Shown here piece by piece: positions 53,801-60,216 of a stretch of DNA of 64,000 nucleotides (the stretch's first letter is position 1; each line of letters opens with the position of its first letter). The notes beneath the pieces are model-generated. The model was not told the origin of the DNA. It ran no database searches and saw only the letters and a program-made list of their open reading frames with translations. A program made the translations under genes and the position numbers. The DNA lies in the NCBI GenBank assembly GCA_016933955.1, contig JAFGTT010000008.1:1-64000 (forward strand), given 5' to 3'. The stretch is from Candidatus Zixiibacteriota bacterium (GTDB lineage Bacteria > Zixibacteria > MSB-5A5 > GN15 > PGXB01).

Positions 53801-54235
53801 TAAATCATGCAGATAGCAATCCAAAATAAGGCAGTTGTTTCCTTTCAGATGGATACCATATATCTGGGAATTGGCGATTTCGAGATCATGCAATTCGACA
53901 TAATCGCCTTCTGCCAAAGCGATCACATTACTCTGGTTCCCGGCCGTAATGAGAACTGCTCCTCCGTAAGCTCGATAAACAATCGGAGCGGAGGCATTGC
54001 CATCGGTTTTAAATTGAATCTGGGATATGACCGAATATGTTCCCGGCAGGATATTGATCGTATCGCCGGCCGCGATAAAACCTTTCTGCTCACCATTATC
54101 GATGTCGGCCCAGGCTGAACCGACACTGAGGCCATCACTATTATTATTGCCGGTAGGCGAAACATAATAGACCTCAGCCTGGGAGACTGTCAGGGCTCCG
54201 AGCGCAAATACAATGATGAATAATATGGCTCGCAT
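44819..54235 (-). CDS. Giant modular surface protein with beta-helix, Ig-like and C-terminal sorting domains
   Basis: A 3138-aa protein with a signal peptide (1-20). Three parallel beta-helix/DUF1565-type modules begin at about residues 21, 302 and 768, each opening with YYVSPTGNNNSDGL-like and GDTINILPGLY motifs, containing NDVWNNS and ADSAGGISANPLF, and closing with a GSAPDMGA-type phrase. Two He_PIG-type Ig domains (about 577-765) share GDGTGTFDWTP. Big-type Ig domains cover about 1048-1350 (ITWKALGRIGDIDSTG). A long array of related beta-sandwich repeats (about 1350-3030) follows, with recurring LYLDIDNDS- or LYYDADRNR-type phrases. The C-terminus (about 3043-3138) is a FlgD-like sorting domain (FTNPFNPAHEPTVIGYNLP, GTYFCRITARYVS). 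Probably exported and anchored on the surface by the PorV-like partner encoded next. Confidence 0.88.
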   Translation of the reverse strand: MRAILFIIVFALGALTVSQAEVYYVSPTGNNNSDGLSVGSAWADIDNGEQKGFIAAGDTINILPGTYSVISQIQFKTDGNASAPIVYRAYGGAVLITAGNQSNVIALAEGDYVELHDLEIANSQIYGIHLKGNNCLILDCYLHDLGMHAVFLEGDSNLLLRNTIYQISIDGIHVLDVAQYNLIHNNTISNCGQNGVMLNNSAITERLFNNIIINNMYGINGHSGSICGFNDVWNNSTSNYINGVADSAGGISANPLLTNPAGGDFSLQAGSPAIDTGLDLGYLYIGSKPDLGALEFIQTGGSVYWVSPTGDDDNDGLDSTSAWASVDNGDTKGLIQPGDTINILPGLYSLTAEIELQTSGTSDDPILYAAYGESPAVFDAGGASKIIFVLEGDYTALHGAELTNTEDNAVHITGDHCTVAGCFIHDIGKYGIRVEGTYALTMRNIIARTDDDGIRNEGSGDYGLHYHNTIYGSAADGMDLKESTARVFNCILANNITGLKGNAGNICGFNDVWGNSSNDYSGISDSAGGISANPLFVDAATDDYSLQALSPCLNTALDLGYPYYGSAPDMGAVEMSNTAPVLSLIGSRSVTENINLNFEVAAFDDASIPVLTTTVLPDGASFIDHGDGTGTFDWTPTYLQSGLYDITFYATDDFLEADSETVTITVAEAGNRLPVLTPIGGKATTENVNLNFDIAAADIESIPALSASALPGGASLADHGDGTGTFDWTPGFVQSGVYYVTFYAADDSLAVDSEKVVINVADTSGPGSSIYYVSTAGDDDHDGLTPSSAWLSIDNGDLKGLLGPGDIIRILPGLYETDSTLYLATWGTESEPVVYTKYGDGDVVINNGGASWAGISVTANHVELRSVQVIDAGCQGIYVTGDSCRVSDCYMYNIGWSGIRVDGDDNLIIRNISHTCGQRGFFNYNGDNNKYYNNTAYDCASSGIQITNTIGTARVFNNIFIGNLEGIRGASGNICGFNDVWNNSDGNYLGGVSDSAGGISADPQFIDTAAANFYLQYGSPALNAGLDLGFPYFGTAPEMGARESEAESIRIEWFDGTPFDDTTLCTDDDSTMLYCRGYSAGGGLVGDVSATWTILGVDSIGTVSVGPNSSTDLTLTGPGTGRIRAVYSDSAADTTGIITCLAGVPAQLIISPDTVTVSADSTILFSHIFLDADGNESDPGVMADWSVLGGIGTIDSGGLFSPATSGTGYIVATGYGLTDTSGQITVVSGELNQIVISPDSADINIGDTISFSVTGYDSEMNITAPGDITWKALGRIGDIDSTGRFIATAPGKAKVTAVSSFNNLADTTGFIDVEELYLTGIAIGNKTVHPGQPQNAILAFRIENYYDNNKGITGLTLNDNSRGSGNQPQLITNVDSAGLYLDIDNDSLLTDVDSLIAIEDYSVSTTTSFEFASVVIPPDEGRTFLVGANIDLYPCDGDTLDVLIHPAADIETFDGTPVTGPATVNSLGVAVIDGLVAEQLVQISTGLTEISPIASAYNVFAVDIPCNGYDKDTLNLFSIVNTETAAESDFDSLVLYQDNANNIWNGSGAEIRLGRLVFTGNRWVVSGFKAAMTHPLQRFYVGAFLADYPDNGATISFNIPQNGLNVSSNNDGPIDSATTPLDTITIQTSEAVAIKTYDIKSDEVIPGYETPPILGLQIINGYNNQRTIDSLRLTLYAEDIEEVEQALLDSQIDSVLIYLDRDDDIENIGDTDSLLATAVLVDGTCMLTTGNLVLSSNGGTIDLAVTLALDAENGKNGNTLNIGPADSSDIYFSETTVIEGSFPLRNTESFTINAYQAERIVIDAIPGKTLVGGQVNQMVFSFTLPGNGYADDILSTLQLINADGQGLNDAPITVKLWADDGQDGISVGDASLGQFGFFNSYWEITNLNYPVPSTGAAFYVTIDIANTQFNGGTLRFGIPVAGARYKSDLIGPDDKAAVSSASHLIIPSNRVTAIAIPASSTIIYPGSKNNMALSFALYNGYLDRDQTLRSITFTNISHSRSDLDFADHELGQVALYYDADRNRTYQRDSLIATGYFSDGKLSLTGLNVALPAESLSYFFVVIDVPPDIIDSDSLAVSINAPTDFSFLEPVNVNGNLPLTNGGYLVVDGSVYQQYKTLPLESRTLAPGDTSVTLFAFIPALNGDQPDTLETIVIDNLFDADSSDIEPLELWIDLNHDSTWQETDSLLAVFNYVDSLWQTDGLNLEIIDPAPILFVLGDVSLSATPGTAFRAKLPLNGCHYSSLNDGPLDRVLVAAEIFTVSTSGLALAVQPLNETYSVGQEIAVRMNVTNISLNPIDNITGEITYISDSSLVTLDSTEAGPVNLAVDETTTFTFHFTADSAGMVLWRMRAVANDINDTSALVETEPITIQIAPDSVVVQMINTIPTSVTRGQTNVFPFSVRILQPDTSSSLASLRLDSLRIVIENGSGQPMNASEALSRMVLATGYTNLCIIDNIPDQPEILMDFSEPIIITSGQQYQFTLLVDIDSLALADNFALAITDEQAIVIVDQNADQPVTISPATPFPMRTASCRIDDPSQTMALSYESLLPPAVNFGQYNVDVLRLRLFHPGESGSSQIQLTGLSMAFVDNFGDTLVIPQLLDEVRLVRQSTVIASVYDFEIGAGSLDIQLNSPITLSPGEIDSLKIQVMIGNMPAYSGFALHIADSTAFVIRDLSSGSLLQAVTDTNYTLASESIFPINSSFAGFEYPAIPPELCLVSRLPESVVGGVDALPLFDIFIEYPADSGFASLDIQDIRLTVLDTLGIPLDPDHLFDRIGYRISGGNIYYQSFIRLQSGYTVFDLDDSAIMVTPGDTLTLELVADIESDALYDNFVLEIPSFQAINIRDANDTAHTPQIEAGCAFEMPFQTGVSSIFLPAGRPALQLRRQPTLLAYPGQADAVVLSGHLRYDNPSPLGDLALSSVSGKFLQRTASGYVSPESDVFRSVSLIINDNVVAVDSQIVGDSLSLVLDEELIIRIGSNLEMELRCEIDSAAAPGNYTFRFGDSSFMAIADHNLETPCYIILDNGSYPLYASEISLAAENLGSSFSNFTNPFNPAHEPTVIGYNLPEAAQVDIEIFTITGEMIKRVADNAFRAAGPHREDIWMGRNDGNFDVLPGTYFCRITARYVSGGTEEYRRKIAVIR

Positions 54236-54690
54236 AAAATATTTTTATTCAAATGGTTATTATGGTTTATTTCGGCTTTTTCAGGAGAAAACTTGACCTG
54301 GCCTTCGGACATGAAATGGTATCAGAAATTCCCTGTTTCGGCGTATTTTGGACAAAACACCCTGCCGGACAATAAATAGCTATTGCAACAGAGGGATGGG
54401 ACGCGGCGATCAATGGACTTATATGAAAATCAACGGATTACAAAGTCGTCCTGATAATTTAATGGCGGCTGTCTCGGTCTCTGATTTTTTGGCTCAAGCT
54501 GTATCCCGATTCGGTCGATTGAGATTAATAAGTCGTCGTCATGACGGCCAGGGGGTGAAAGCGGCGGACAAGGAGGTCGGCCGCTCACTCGCTTTTCTCT
54601 TAATTATCTATTTTAATGGTGGAATAATGTTCAGGAATCAGGCGAAATAAATGGCCTTGGGGAGGCAATGAAATCATTGACGGCGGCCAG
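54236..54690. other. Intergenic region upstream of the giant-protein operon
   Basis: About 450 bases with no convincing gene. It must contain the promoter of the giant-protein operon (minus strand); I see no unmistakable hexamers. Confidence 0.4.
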
Positions 54691-54730
54691 GAAAACAGCC
54701 CGGTTTATCGGATACAGGCAAAACCGGGCC
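54691..54730 (-). terminator. Rho-independent terminator of the phosphorelay operon
   Basis: On the minus strand, CCCGGTTT and AAACCGGG pair around a 14-base loop and are followed by CTGTTTTCC, about 10 bp beyond the stop of the receiver-CBS gene. Confidence 0.6.
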
Positions 54731-54738
54731 GGGTAATT

Positions 54739-55620
54739 TTAGACGGAACCAAGGCAATCGGCCACCTCGAGGATGATATCCCGTCCCCGGAGAACACCGA
54801 CCAGTTCATTATCCCGCATCACGGCGATATTGATCAGGTGGTGCTCATCCATCAGATGAATGGCCTCCATCAGCGACGCATCGACCGCCACCATGGCCTG
54901 GTCATCGACCAGATCCCCGATAAACCTCTGGCCGATGACCTTGCACTGCGCCAGAAACATCCCGGTGAAGAAGGAAGCGTATGGTGAATGGCTGATTGAG
55001 GGCGGGATAAGCAGTTTGAGAAGATCGTTGAACCGGATAATCCCGCGGAATTCTCCTTTGCGGCTGAAGACCAGAGCCGAACGGACCTGACCGGAGCGAA
55101 CGCCCTCGGGAACTGGCCGATAAAAAGCTTTCCGCAGTTCCTCGAGAACCGAGGTCATTGGTTCATCATCATAGACTCGCGGGTAAAAGGCGGGCGGCAC
55201 CATCAATTCGAAGATGGTTCTTTCGCGCAGGGTTTTATTTCGTCCCCGGTCGAGCATGACGCGGATTTTATCGCCGAGCTGTTCCATATCGACCGGTTTC
55301 TGGAGAAAATCGACAATCTCCAGCTTGATTCCGGCCATAGCCGAATCGAAATCGCCATGCCCGGTCAGAATCAGAACCGGCAGGTTTTCCTCGAACTCGC
55401 GCAGTTTCTGCAAGGTTTCGATCCCGCTCATCCCGGGCATCTTGAGATCCAGAACGACAATATCGGGCCGGGCCTGTTTGACCCGTCCCAGAGCCTCCTG
55501 GCCGTCAGCCGCCTCGGTCACAATGAAACCGCGTCGTCCCAGAGTCCGCGCCGCGGCCTGACGGAAATCGTCCTCATCATCGACAAAAAGCAGCTTAATT
55601 TGGGGTTTTTTATTTTCCAT
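54739..55620 (-). CDS. Response regulator with receiver domain fused to a CBS pair
   Basis: A 293-aa protein: receiver domain (about 6-125) with phospho-acceptor Asp58 in IVVLDLKMPGMSG and conserved Lys in FLQKPVD; then two CBS motifs (about 140-290: MTSVLEELRKAFYRPVPEG, SALVFSRKGEFRGIIRFNDL, DASLMEAIHLMDEHHLINIA, NELVGVLRGRDIILEV). There is no DNA-binding or enzymatic output, so phosphorylation probably changes ligand (adenine-nucleotide) or partner binding by the CBS pair. The ATG at 55620 is preferred, 6 bases after GGAG. It lies last in a three-gene operon with a double-receiver protein and a Cache kinase. Confidence 0.88.
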   Translation of the reverse strand: MENKKPQIKLLFVDDEDDFRQAAARTLGRRGFIVTEAADGQEALGRVKQARPDIVVLDLKMPGMSGIETLQKLREFEENLPVLILTGHGDFDSAMAGIKLEIVDFLQKPVDMEQLGDKIRVMLDRGRNKTLRERTIFELMVPPAFYPRVYDDEPMTSVLEELRKAFYRPVPEGVRSGQVRSALVFSRKGEFRGIIRFNDLLKLLIPPSISHSPYASFFTGMFLAQCKVIGQRFIGDLVDDQAMVAVDASLMEAIHLMDEHHLINIAVMRDNELVGVLRGRDIILEVADCLGSV

Positions 55621-55665
55621 ATTCATCTCCTTTGGCCGCCGTCTCGCGGTGCAGCCGGTCGTGAC

Positions 55666-56523
55666 TCAATCCGGGTAACGCTGCCGGATTTCTTCGATCA
55701 ATTCCTGCTGCCTGATCTCCAGGGCTTCCCGGCGGCGATTGAAAACTTTGTTAATGGCCGTTATCAGCGCCTGAACATCGGTCGGTTTCATGAGGTATTC
55801 ACTGGCGCCCATCTTGATGCCATTGACGGCATCATCGACCGAAGGATGCCCCGACAGGAGAATCACCTCGATGGCCGGCATCTCTTTTTTTATCCGTTTC
55901 AGCACTTCCAGCCCGTCCATCCCCGGCATCCTGACATCCAGAACGACCACATCAATCGGGATTTCGTCGAGAATCCGAAGGGCTTTGTCGCCGCTGTCGG
56001 CCGTCACGACCCGCATTTTCCGCCGCTCCAGGGTGTTTTTCAGCGATTCGAATAATTCAATTTCATCATCGACCAGAAGCACCTGGATCGGACCGATTCG
56101 GGTTTCGTCGGGTTTCTCCCCTCCGGCGGTTTTCTCTCCGGCCGATTCCTTTGCGGCCGCCCGGCGGAGTTTATCGGCCAGTTCGTCCATATCGCACGGT
56201 TTGGCGACATAATCGGCGATCCCCTCTCTGGATGTCTGAAAAGCCTGCGCGATGGTACCATGGCCGGTCAGGATAACGACTGCCATATTGGGGCGTTCTT
56301 TGCGAAATCGCCGAAAAACCTCAACTCCGTCAAGACCCGGCATTTTAACATCAAGCAGAGCCACATCGTACTCCTCGGATTGGATCATATCCAGGGCGGC
56401 GACACCGTCGCGGGCAATCGCCACCTCAAACCCCCGCCGTTCCAGAGCCCGGGATGACGATTCCAGGAATTCCACCTCATCATCCACCATCAGGAGTTTT
56501 AATTTTTTTCCGGATTCATTCAT
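55666..56523 (-). CDS. Double-receiver (REC-REC) response regulator without output domain
   Basis: A 285-aa protein with two complete receiver domains: 1-125 with Asp58 (VALLDVKMPGLDG) and Lys108 (VAKPCD), and about 147-262 with Asp196 (VVVLDVRMPGMDG) and Lys in LMKPTD. A hydrophilic linker joins them and a charged helix (RRREALEIRQQELIEEIRQR) ends the protein. It probably acts as a phosphate relay or sink between the Cache kinase upstream and the receiver-CBS protein downstream. The ATG at 56523 has AGGTGAGG before it; 7 bp from the kinase stop. Confidence 0.9.
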   Translation of the reverse strand: MNESGKKLKLLMVDDEVEFLESSSRALERRGFEVAIARDGVAALDMIQSEEYDVALLDVKMPGLDGVEVFRRFRKERPNMAVVILTGHGTIAQAFQTSREGIADYVAKPCDMDELADKLRRAAAKESAGEKTAGGEKPDETRIGPIQVLLVDDEIELFESLKNTLERRKMRVVTADSGDKALRILDEIPIDVVVLDVRMPGMDGLEVLKRIKKEMPAIEVILLSGHPSVDDAVNGIKMGASEYLMKPTDVQALITAINKVFNRRREALEIRQQELIEEIRQRYPD

Positions 56524-56530
56524 TTGAGCC

Positions 56531-58219
56531 TCACCTGTCCTTGAACTTACGTTTATCGGTGACCGGCGGCAGAGCAATATGCATCGTCGTTCCTGTATTC
56601 AGGGCGCTCTCGGCCCGGATGCGGCCGCCCCAGGAATGCACGATACCATAGCAGACCGAAAGCCCCAGGCCGGTTCCTTTGCCTACCGGTTTGGTGGTGA
56701 AAAACGGCTCGAAAATGCGCTCCAGATTTTCCGGGGCGATACCCGAGCCGGTGTCTTTTATTTCCAGATGAATTTGGTTATCCCCGCTAAAGGCCCTGAT
56801 AGTAATCTCGCCGCCGTCGTGCATGGCATCGAGGGCATTGTTGATCAGGTTGACAATAACCTGCTCGAATTCCACCGGATCGGCCAGGGCCGGGGGTAAA
56901 TCATTATCGATCTCAATTTTAATTTCCACATTACGGATGGCCGCCTGGCGGCGGAGAAGATTGACGATTTCCTCGAGACGCGGAACAATATCGGTCGGCT
57001 CCAGAGAAGTTTCCCGCTGACGTCCGAACTGAAGCATCTTGCGGGTAATATTGGCACATCGCTGAATCTGTTTTTTGGCCCGTTCCACCGACTGAAGAAT
57101 TTGTTCACCCGGAGCCGGATTTTCATTCAGCTCCGCGACCAGATCGGAGATGTTGGTTTGCTCGGCGTTGATTATGGCCAGGGGGTTGTTGATTTCATGG
57201 GCCAGTCCGGTGGCCAGTTCCCCAATCGAGGCCAGCTTGGCCGAACGCATAAAGGCTTGTGTCATCTTCTCCCGCTGGGCATTGGCCCGATCGATCTGGC
57301 CGATCAAGTGCCAGGTGGCCAGAAAAGTGGTCACTACCAGCAGTCCGACCGCCATCGCCACCACCAGGGCTCCTTTGGCAATGGCCTCGTTGACCGGGGC
57401 CTGAACCGCCGCCAGCCCGCGTTCGACCACCAGCATCCAGCGGTCGTCATTGATCCACGTAGTTACCCGGATTTTAACCGAATCGGCCACCATCACCCGG
57501 CTGTCGCGGACACCGCGATGAAAGGTGAGACTGTCGATCGGGGCTTTTTCCAGCAAAGCCCCTACCCGGGGCCGGGTCTGATAGAGCCCCTGGCGGTTGA
57601 CCAGGTAGGCATCGCTGTTATCCCCCAGATCACCGCTGGTCACCAGGGCATCGAACTGGTCGCTGTTGATGGTCGCCCGAAGTATCCATGGCCGCCCGGA
57701 ATCCTCGGCTTTTACGGCGATAATACAATGGGGAACTCGGCGGAATCCGAGGAAAACATCGCTGATATAAACACCCCGGGACATAACTTCTTTAAACCAA
57801 TCGGTCTCGAGGTAGTTGCGGTCCTGCAAATCATAAGGCCCGACATAGGCCAGATGCCGCCCCTTCTCATCAATGACACCCAGGTCGACAAAGCTTTCGC
57901 CGCTGGAATGATTCAACTCCTCGAGATAGAGTCGTAATCGAACAGGATCACTGATATCTTTTTTGGTCCGGGAGACCACCAGGATCTGGAGAAGATGGAC
58001 CCGCTCGGCCAGATTGGCCTCGATCGCCCGGGCATGGCTCTGGACCTCGGTCCGCATCTGTTCCAGGGCCTTTTGTTCAAGGAGATTGCCGAATACGATC
58101 CAGGCCCCGAAGGCGGCGATGGCCAGGGGTAAAAAAGCCGCCACCAGCAGAACAATAATGATCCGCCAGCGTAAAGCCGGCCCGCGAAGTACAAAACCAC
58201 TCAGCCTGGCGCCGGGCAT
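56531..58219 (-). CDS. Cache-type membrane sensor histidine kinase
   Basis: A 562-aa kinase: transmembrane helix at about 18-44, periplasmic double-Cache-like sensor (about 45-280; [57 protein letters not shown]), second helix (about 284-312), HisKA with His341 in [17 protein letters not shown], and HATPase ([50 protein letters not shown]). The sensor pattern fits small-molecule detection in the periplasm. First gene of the phosphorelay operon; GGAAGGA precedes its start. Confidence 0.92.
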   Translation of the reverse strand: MPGARLSGFVLRGPALRWRIIIVLLVAAFLPLAIAAFGAWIVFGNLLEQKALEQMRTEVQSHARAIEANLAERVHLLQILVVSRTKKDISDPVRLRLYLEELNHSSGESFVDLGVIDEKGRHLAYVGPYDLQDRNYLETDWFKEVMSRGVYISDVFLGFRRVPHCIIAVKAEDSGRPWILRATINSDQFDALVTSGDLGDNSDAYLVNRQGLYQTRPRVGALLEKAPIDSLTFHRGVRDSRVMVADSVKIRVTTWINDDRWMLVVERGLAAVQAPVNEAIAKGALVVAMAVGLLVVTTFLATWHLIGQIDRANAQREKMTQAFMRSAKLASIGELATGLAHEINNPLAIINAEQTNISDLVAELNENPAPGEQILQSVERAKKQIQRCANITRKMLQFGRQRETSLEPTDIVPRLEEIVNLLRRQAAIRNVEIKIEIDNDLPPALADPVEFEQVIVNLINNALDAMHDGGEITIRAFSGDNQIHLEIKDTGSGIAPENLERIFEPFFTTKPVGKGTGLGLSVCYGIVHSWGGRIRAESALNTGTTMHIALPPVTDKRKFKDR

Positions 58220-59004
58220 AGAGACGTCCTTCCCATATATCGCGGCAAAACCGGACGGCGGCGGATTACCAATCGATCCGGGCTACGAAATCTCGCGACC
58301 GTCACCGGCATAAACGCTGTTTCAAGCTGACCCTGCAACGATATCAATTCCCGAAACGATATTTATCCACCGGCCGTTTTTCAATCAGTCTCTGTCTTCC
58401 ATATACAAACAATATGGCGAATGAAATCTATCGGTTATGTGGATTCGGCGCAACAGATTAATTTGACCGACCGGATTATTTTGAGGGAATATCTCCTCTG
58501 TTTTGAAAGGCTTCTTATCACAATATAAGTGCCCGGTATCCTGTAATTGGATTACCCGCAAATTGGAATATGGGTTGCTGAAATAGAAAAGGACCTGACC
58601 CATAAGTCCCATCTCCTTATTCCGCCGGAACTGGATACTGTAACAGCGAAGTCCGGAGGATAAAAAAACGCGGCTTTTGGCAAATTTTATGTATTTTTTC
58701 GATCTTTTGATCTCTCAATCCATATAAGAAAGGCAGAATATACGACAATCAAGTTTTAATAAGCACAACTGCTTAATAAAAGCCTCTCTTTTATGTGGTT
58801 AGTTGCAGGAGCTGGGCCGCCAGGTTCATCTCCTGTTTTATTTATTCCGATGGAAGGCGGGCGCAGATAGATAATTTCTCTGTATTCGAAACCATGGTGA
58901 GATCGGACCTATCCCGGATTTCATGGCGGATGTTCCACCCCTGTATAAAGGATTTTGTATATGAAGGGGGTAGCGTTATCGAAAATTATCGATAAATTGA
59001 AGAC
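58220..59004 (+). promoter_or_regulatory. Long upstream region of the second sigma/CHAT module
   Basis: 785 bases between the divergent Cache kinase and the second sigma gene, with no gene recognised. Structured elements: an imperfect dyad with 12-base arms TTTTAATAAGCA / TGCTTAATAAAA and a 4-base loop at 58754-58781 (one mismatch pair), and a direct repeat TTATCGA at 58976-58982 and 58986-58992, exactly 10 bp apart, ending 12 bp before the sigma GTG. The in-frame TAA at 58993 fixes the sigma start. No strong ribosome site is visible. Confidence 0.5.
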
Positions 59005-59589
59005 GTGGACAAAAACGATAGTAATTATCTTTCATCGCTGGTAGGCCGGTGTCTGGCCGATGACAGGAATGCCTGGACCGAACTGGTGGAGCGCATCACC
59101 CCGCTGGTTTTTTCAATATGCCGCAGGATGAAATTATCGCGCGAGGACAGTTTTGATATTTATGGTCAGGTGTCGTTTTTACTCTGGAAAAATCTGGATA
59201 GATTACAGACGCCGGCCAAATTGCTGTCTTACGTAACAACCATAACCCGTCGGGTTGTCTATGCTCATCAAAAGAAATCCAGGATACTGGAGCGGGTGGA
59301 AGAGGCCATCAAGTTGGAAACCGGCGATTTGTCGGCGGAAACACCCGAGGAAGTTTACGCCGTGCGGGAGAGAAGCGAGATATTATTAAAAGCCCTGGCC
59401 CGTCTTCCCAGACGAGATTATCAGCTAATTCGGGCGTTGTTTTTTAACCGGAGCAATCCCACCTATGAGGAAATTGCCCGGCAACTGGGCATACCAGTCT
59501 CGTCGATCGGGCCATCGCGCGAGCGTTGCTTTAAAAAACTGTATCGCCTGCTGAAGAAAAACGAGCGATTTTTTAGGTATTTTTTATGA
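59005..59589 (+). CDS. ECF-family sigma factor of the second CHAT module
   Basis: A 194-aa sigma factor, paralogue of the one at 6938: region 2 (FSICRRMKLSREDSFDIYGQ, YVTTITRRVVYAHQKK) and region 4 (YEEIARQLGIPVSSIGPSRE). The SSIGP turn in region 4 is shared by both copies. The start must be the GTG at 59005, because an in-frame TAA lies four codons upstream; this also confirms the GTG choice for the first copy. It is the first gene of the module; 37 bp separate it from the adaptor gene. Its target promoters are unknown, probably including its own operon. Confidence 0.88.
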   Translation: MDKNDSNYLSSLVGRCLADDRNAWTELVERITPLVFSICRRMKLSREDSFDIYGQVSFLLWKNLDRLQTPAKLLSYVTTITRRVVYAHQKKSRILERVEEAIKLETGDLSAETPEEVYAVRERSEILLKALARLPRRDYQLIRALFFNRSNPTYEEIARQLGIPVSSIGPSRERCFKKLYRLLKKNERFFRYFL

Positions 59590-59626
59590 AAATTTGTCTC
59601 TCTATCATGTATGGAGGAGGGTAGGA

Positions 59627-60214
59627 ATGAAAAACGACCCAAACAAACTTGAACTCCTGCTGGAACTTGCCCGGGGCGGGTTGTCGGGCAACCGGAAAGT
59701 AAAAATCGAGTCCGAACTGGCCGCCGACGGAGAGTTACGTGATCTTTATAATATCGCAAAAAGCCTTCAGGAAGAAGGTTCAAGGACTGACCGGGACCAG
59801 CTTTACCGGTCGGCTATTGACATGTCGGGCAGGATGTTCGATGATATCCTGGAGGCTCGCCGGACAGGTCGCCCGAATAAAGGTATTGCCATTTTCGATT
59901 CCGGTTTTGTCCCTCTGCCGGAGGGGGTCCGGCCAGCCGCAATTGATACCCGGAAATTGAGGTACGCTTTTGAAAATTACGAGCTGGAATTGACTTTGTA
60001 TCCGGTTTCATCAGATTCTTTTGAAATAATCGGGCGGCTTTCAGGATCCGATCAGGAGCCTGACAAAATCACTCTTCGCCGGGGAAAAACCGTTTACACC
60101 GTCGAGACCGACCCGTTTCGCCTATTTCGATTCGCCCGGGTGCCATCTCTTGATTACACCCTGGAAATATCTCGCGGCGGCGAGGTTATCGGGCAGATCG
60201 ATTTGAACCTGTAA
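59627..60214 (+). CDS. Putative anti-sigma/adaptor protein, second copy
   Basis: A 195-aa paralogue of the protein at 7554, beginning at the ATG at 59627 after GGAGGAGGG. The N-terminal helical part (LELLLELARGGLSGNRKVKI) is more diverged than in the first copy, while the C-terminal beta domain is clearly conserved: IFDSGFVPLPEGVRPAAIDT, LYPVSSDSFEIIGRLSG, PFRLFRFARVPSLDYTLEI. The stronger conservation of the C-terminal domain suggests it is the part that meets the conserved protease, while the N-terminus matches its own sigma factor. No transmembrane segment. Two bases separate it from the TPR-CHAT gene. Confidence 0.7.
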   Translation: MKNDPNKLELLLELARGGLSGNRKVKIESELAADGELRDLYNIAKSLQEEGSRTDRDQLYRSAIDMSGRMFDDILEARRTGRPNKGIAIFDSGFVPLPEGVRPAAIDTRKLRYAFENYELELTLYPVSSDSFEIIGRLSGSDQEPDKITLRRGKTVYTVETDPFRLFRFARVPSLDYTLEISRGGEVIGQIDLNL

Positions 60215-60216
60215 TT

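Noticed and set aside
54348-54650. 100-codon plus-strand frame in the gap upstream of the giant gene
   Set aside because: No ribosome site, no domain, and unlike any protein I recognise; likely chance.
58795-58995. 66-codon frame just before the second sigma factor as a leader peptide or earlier sigma start
   Set aside because: It ends at a stop before the sigma gene and shows no conserved residues against the first module's leader.
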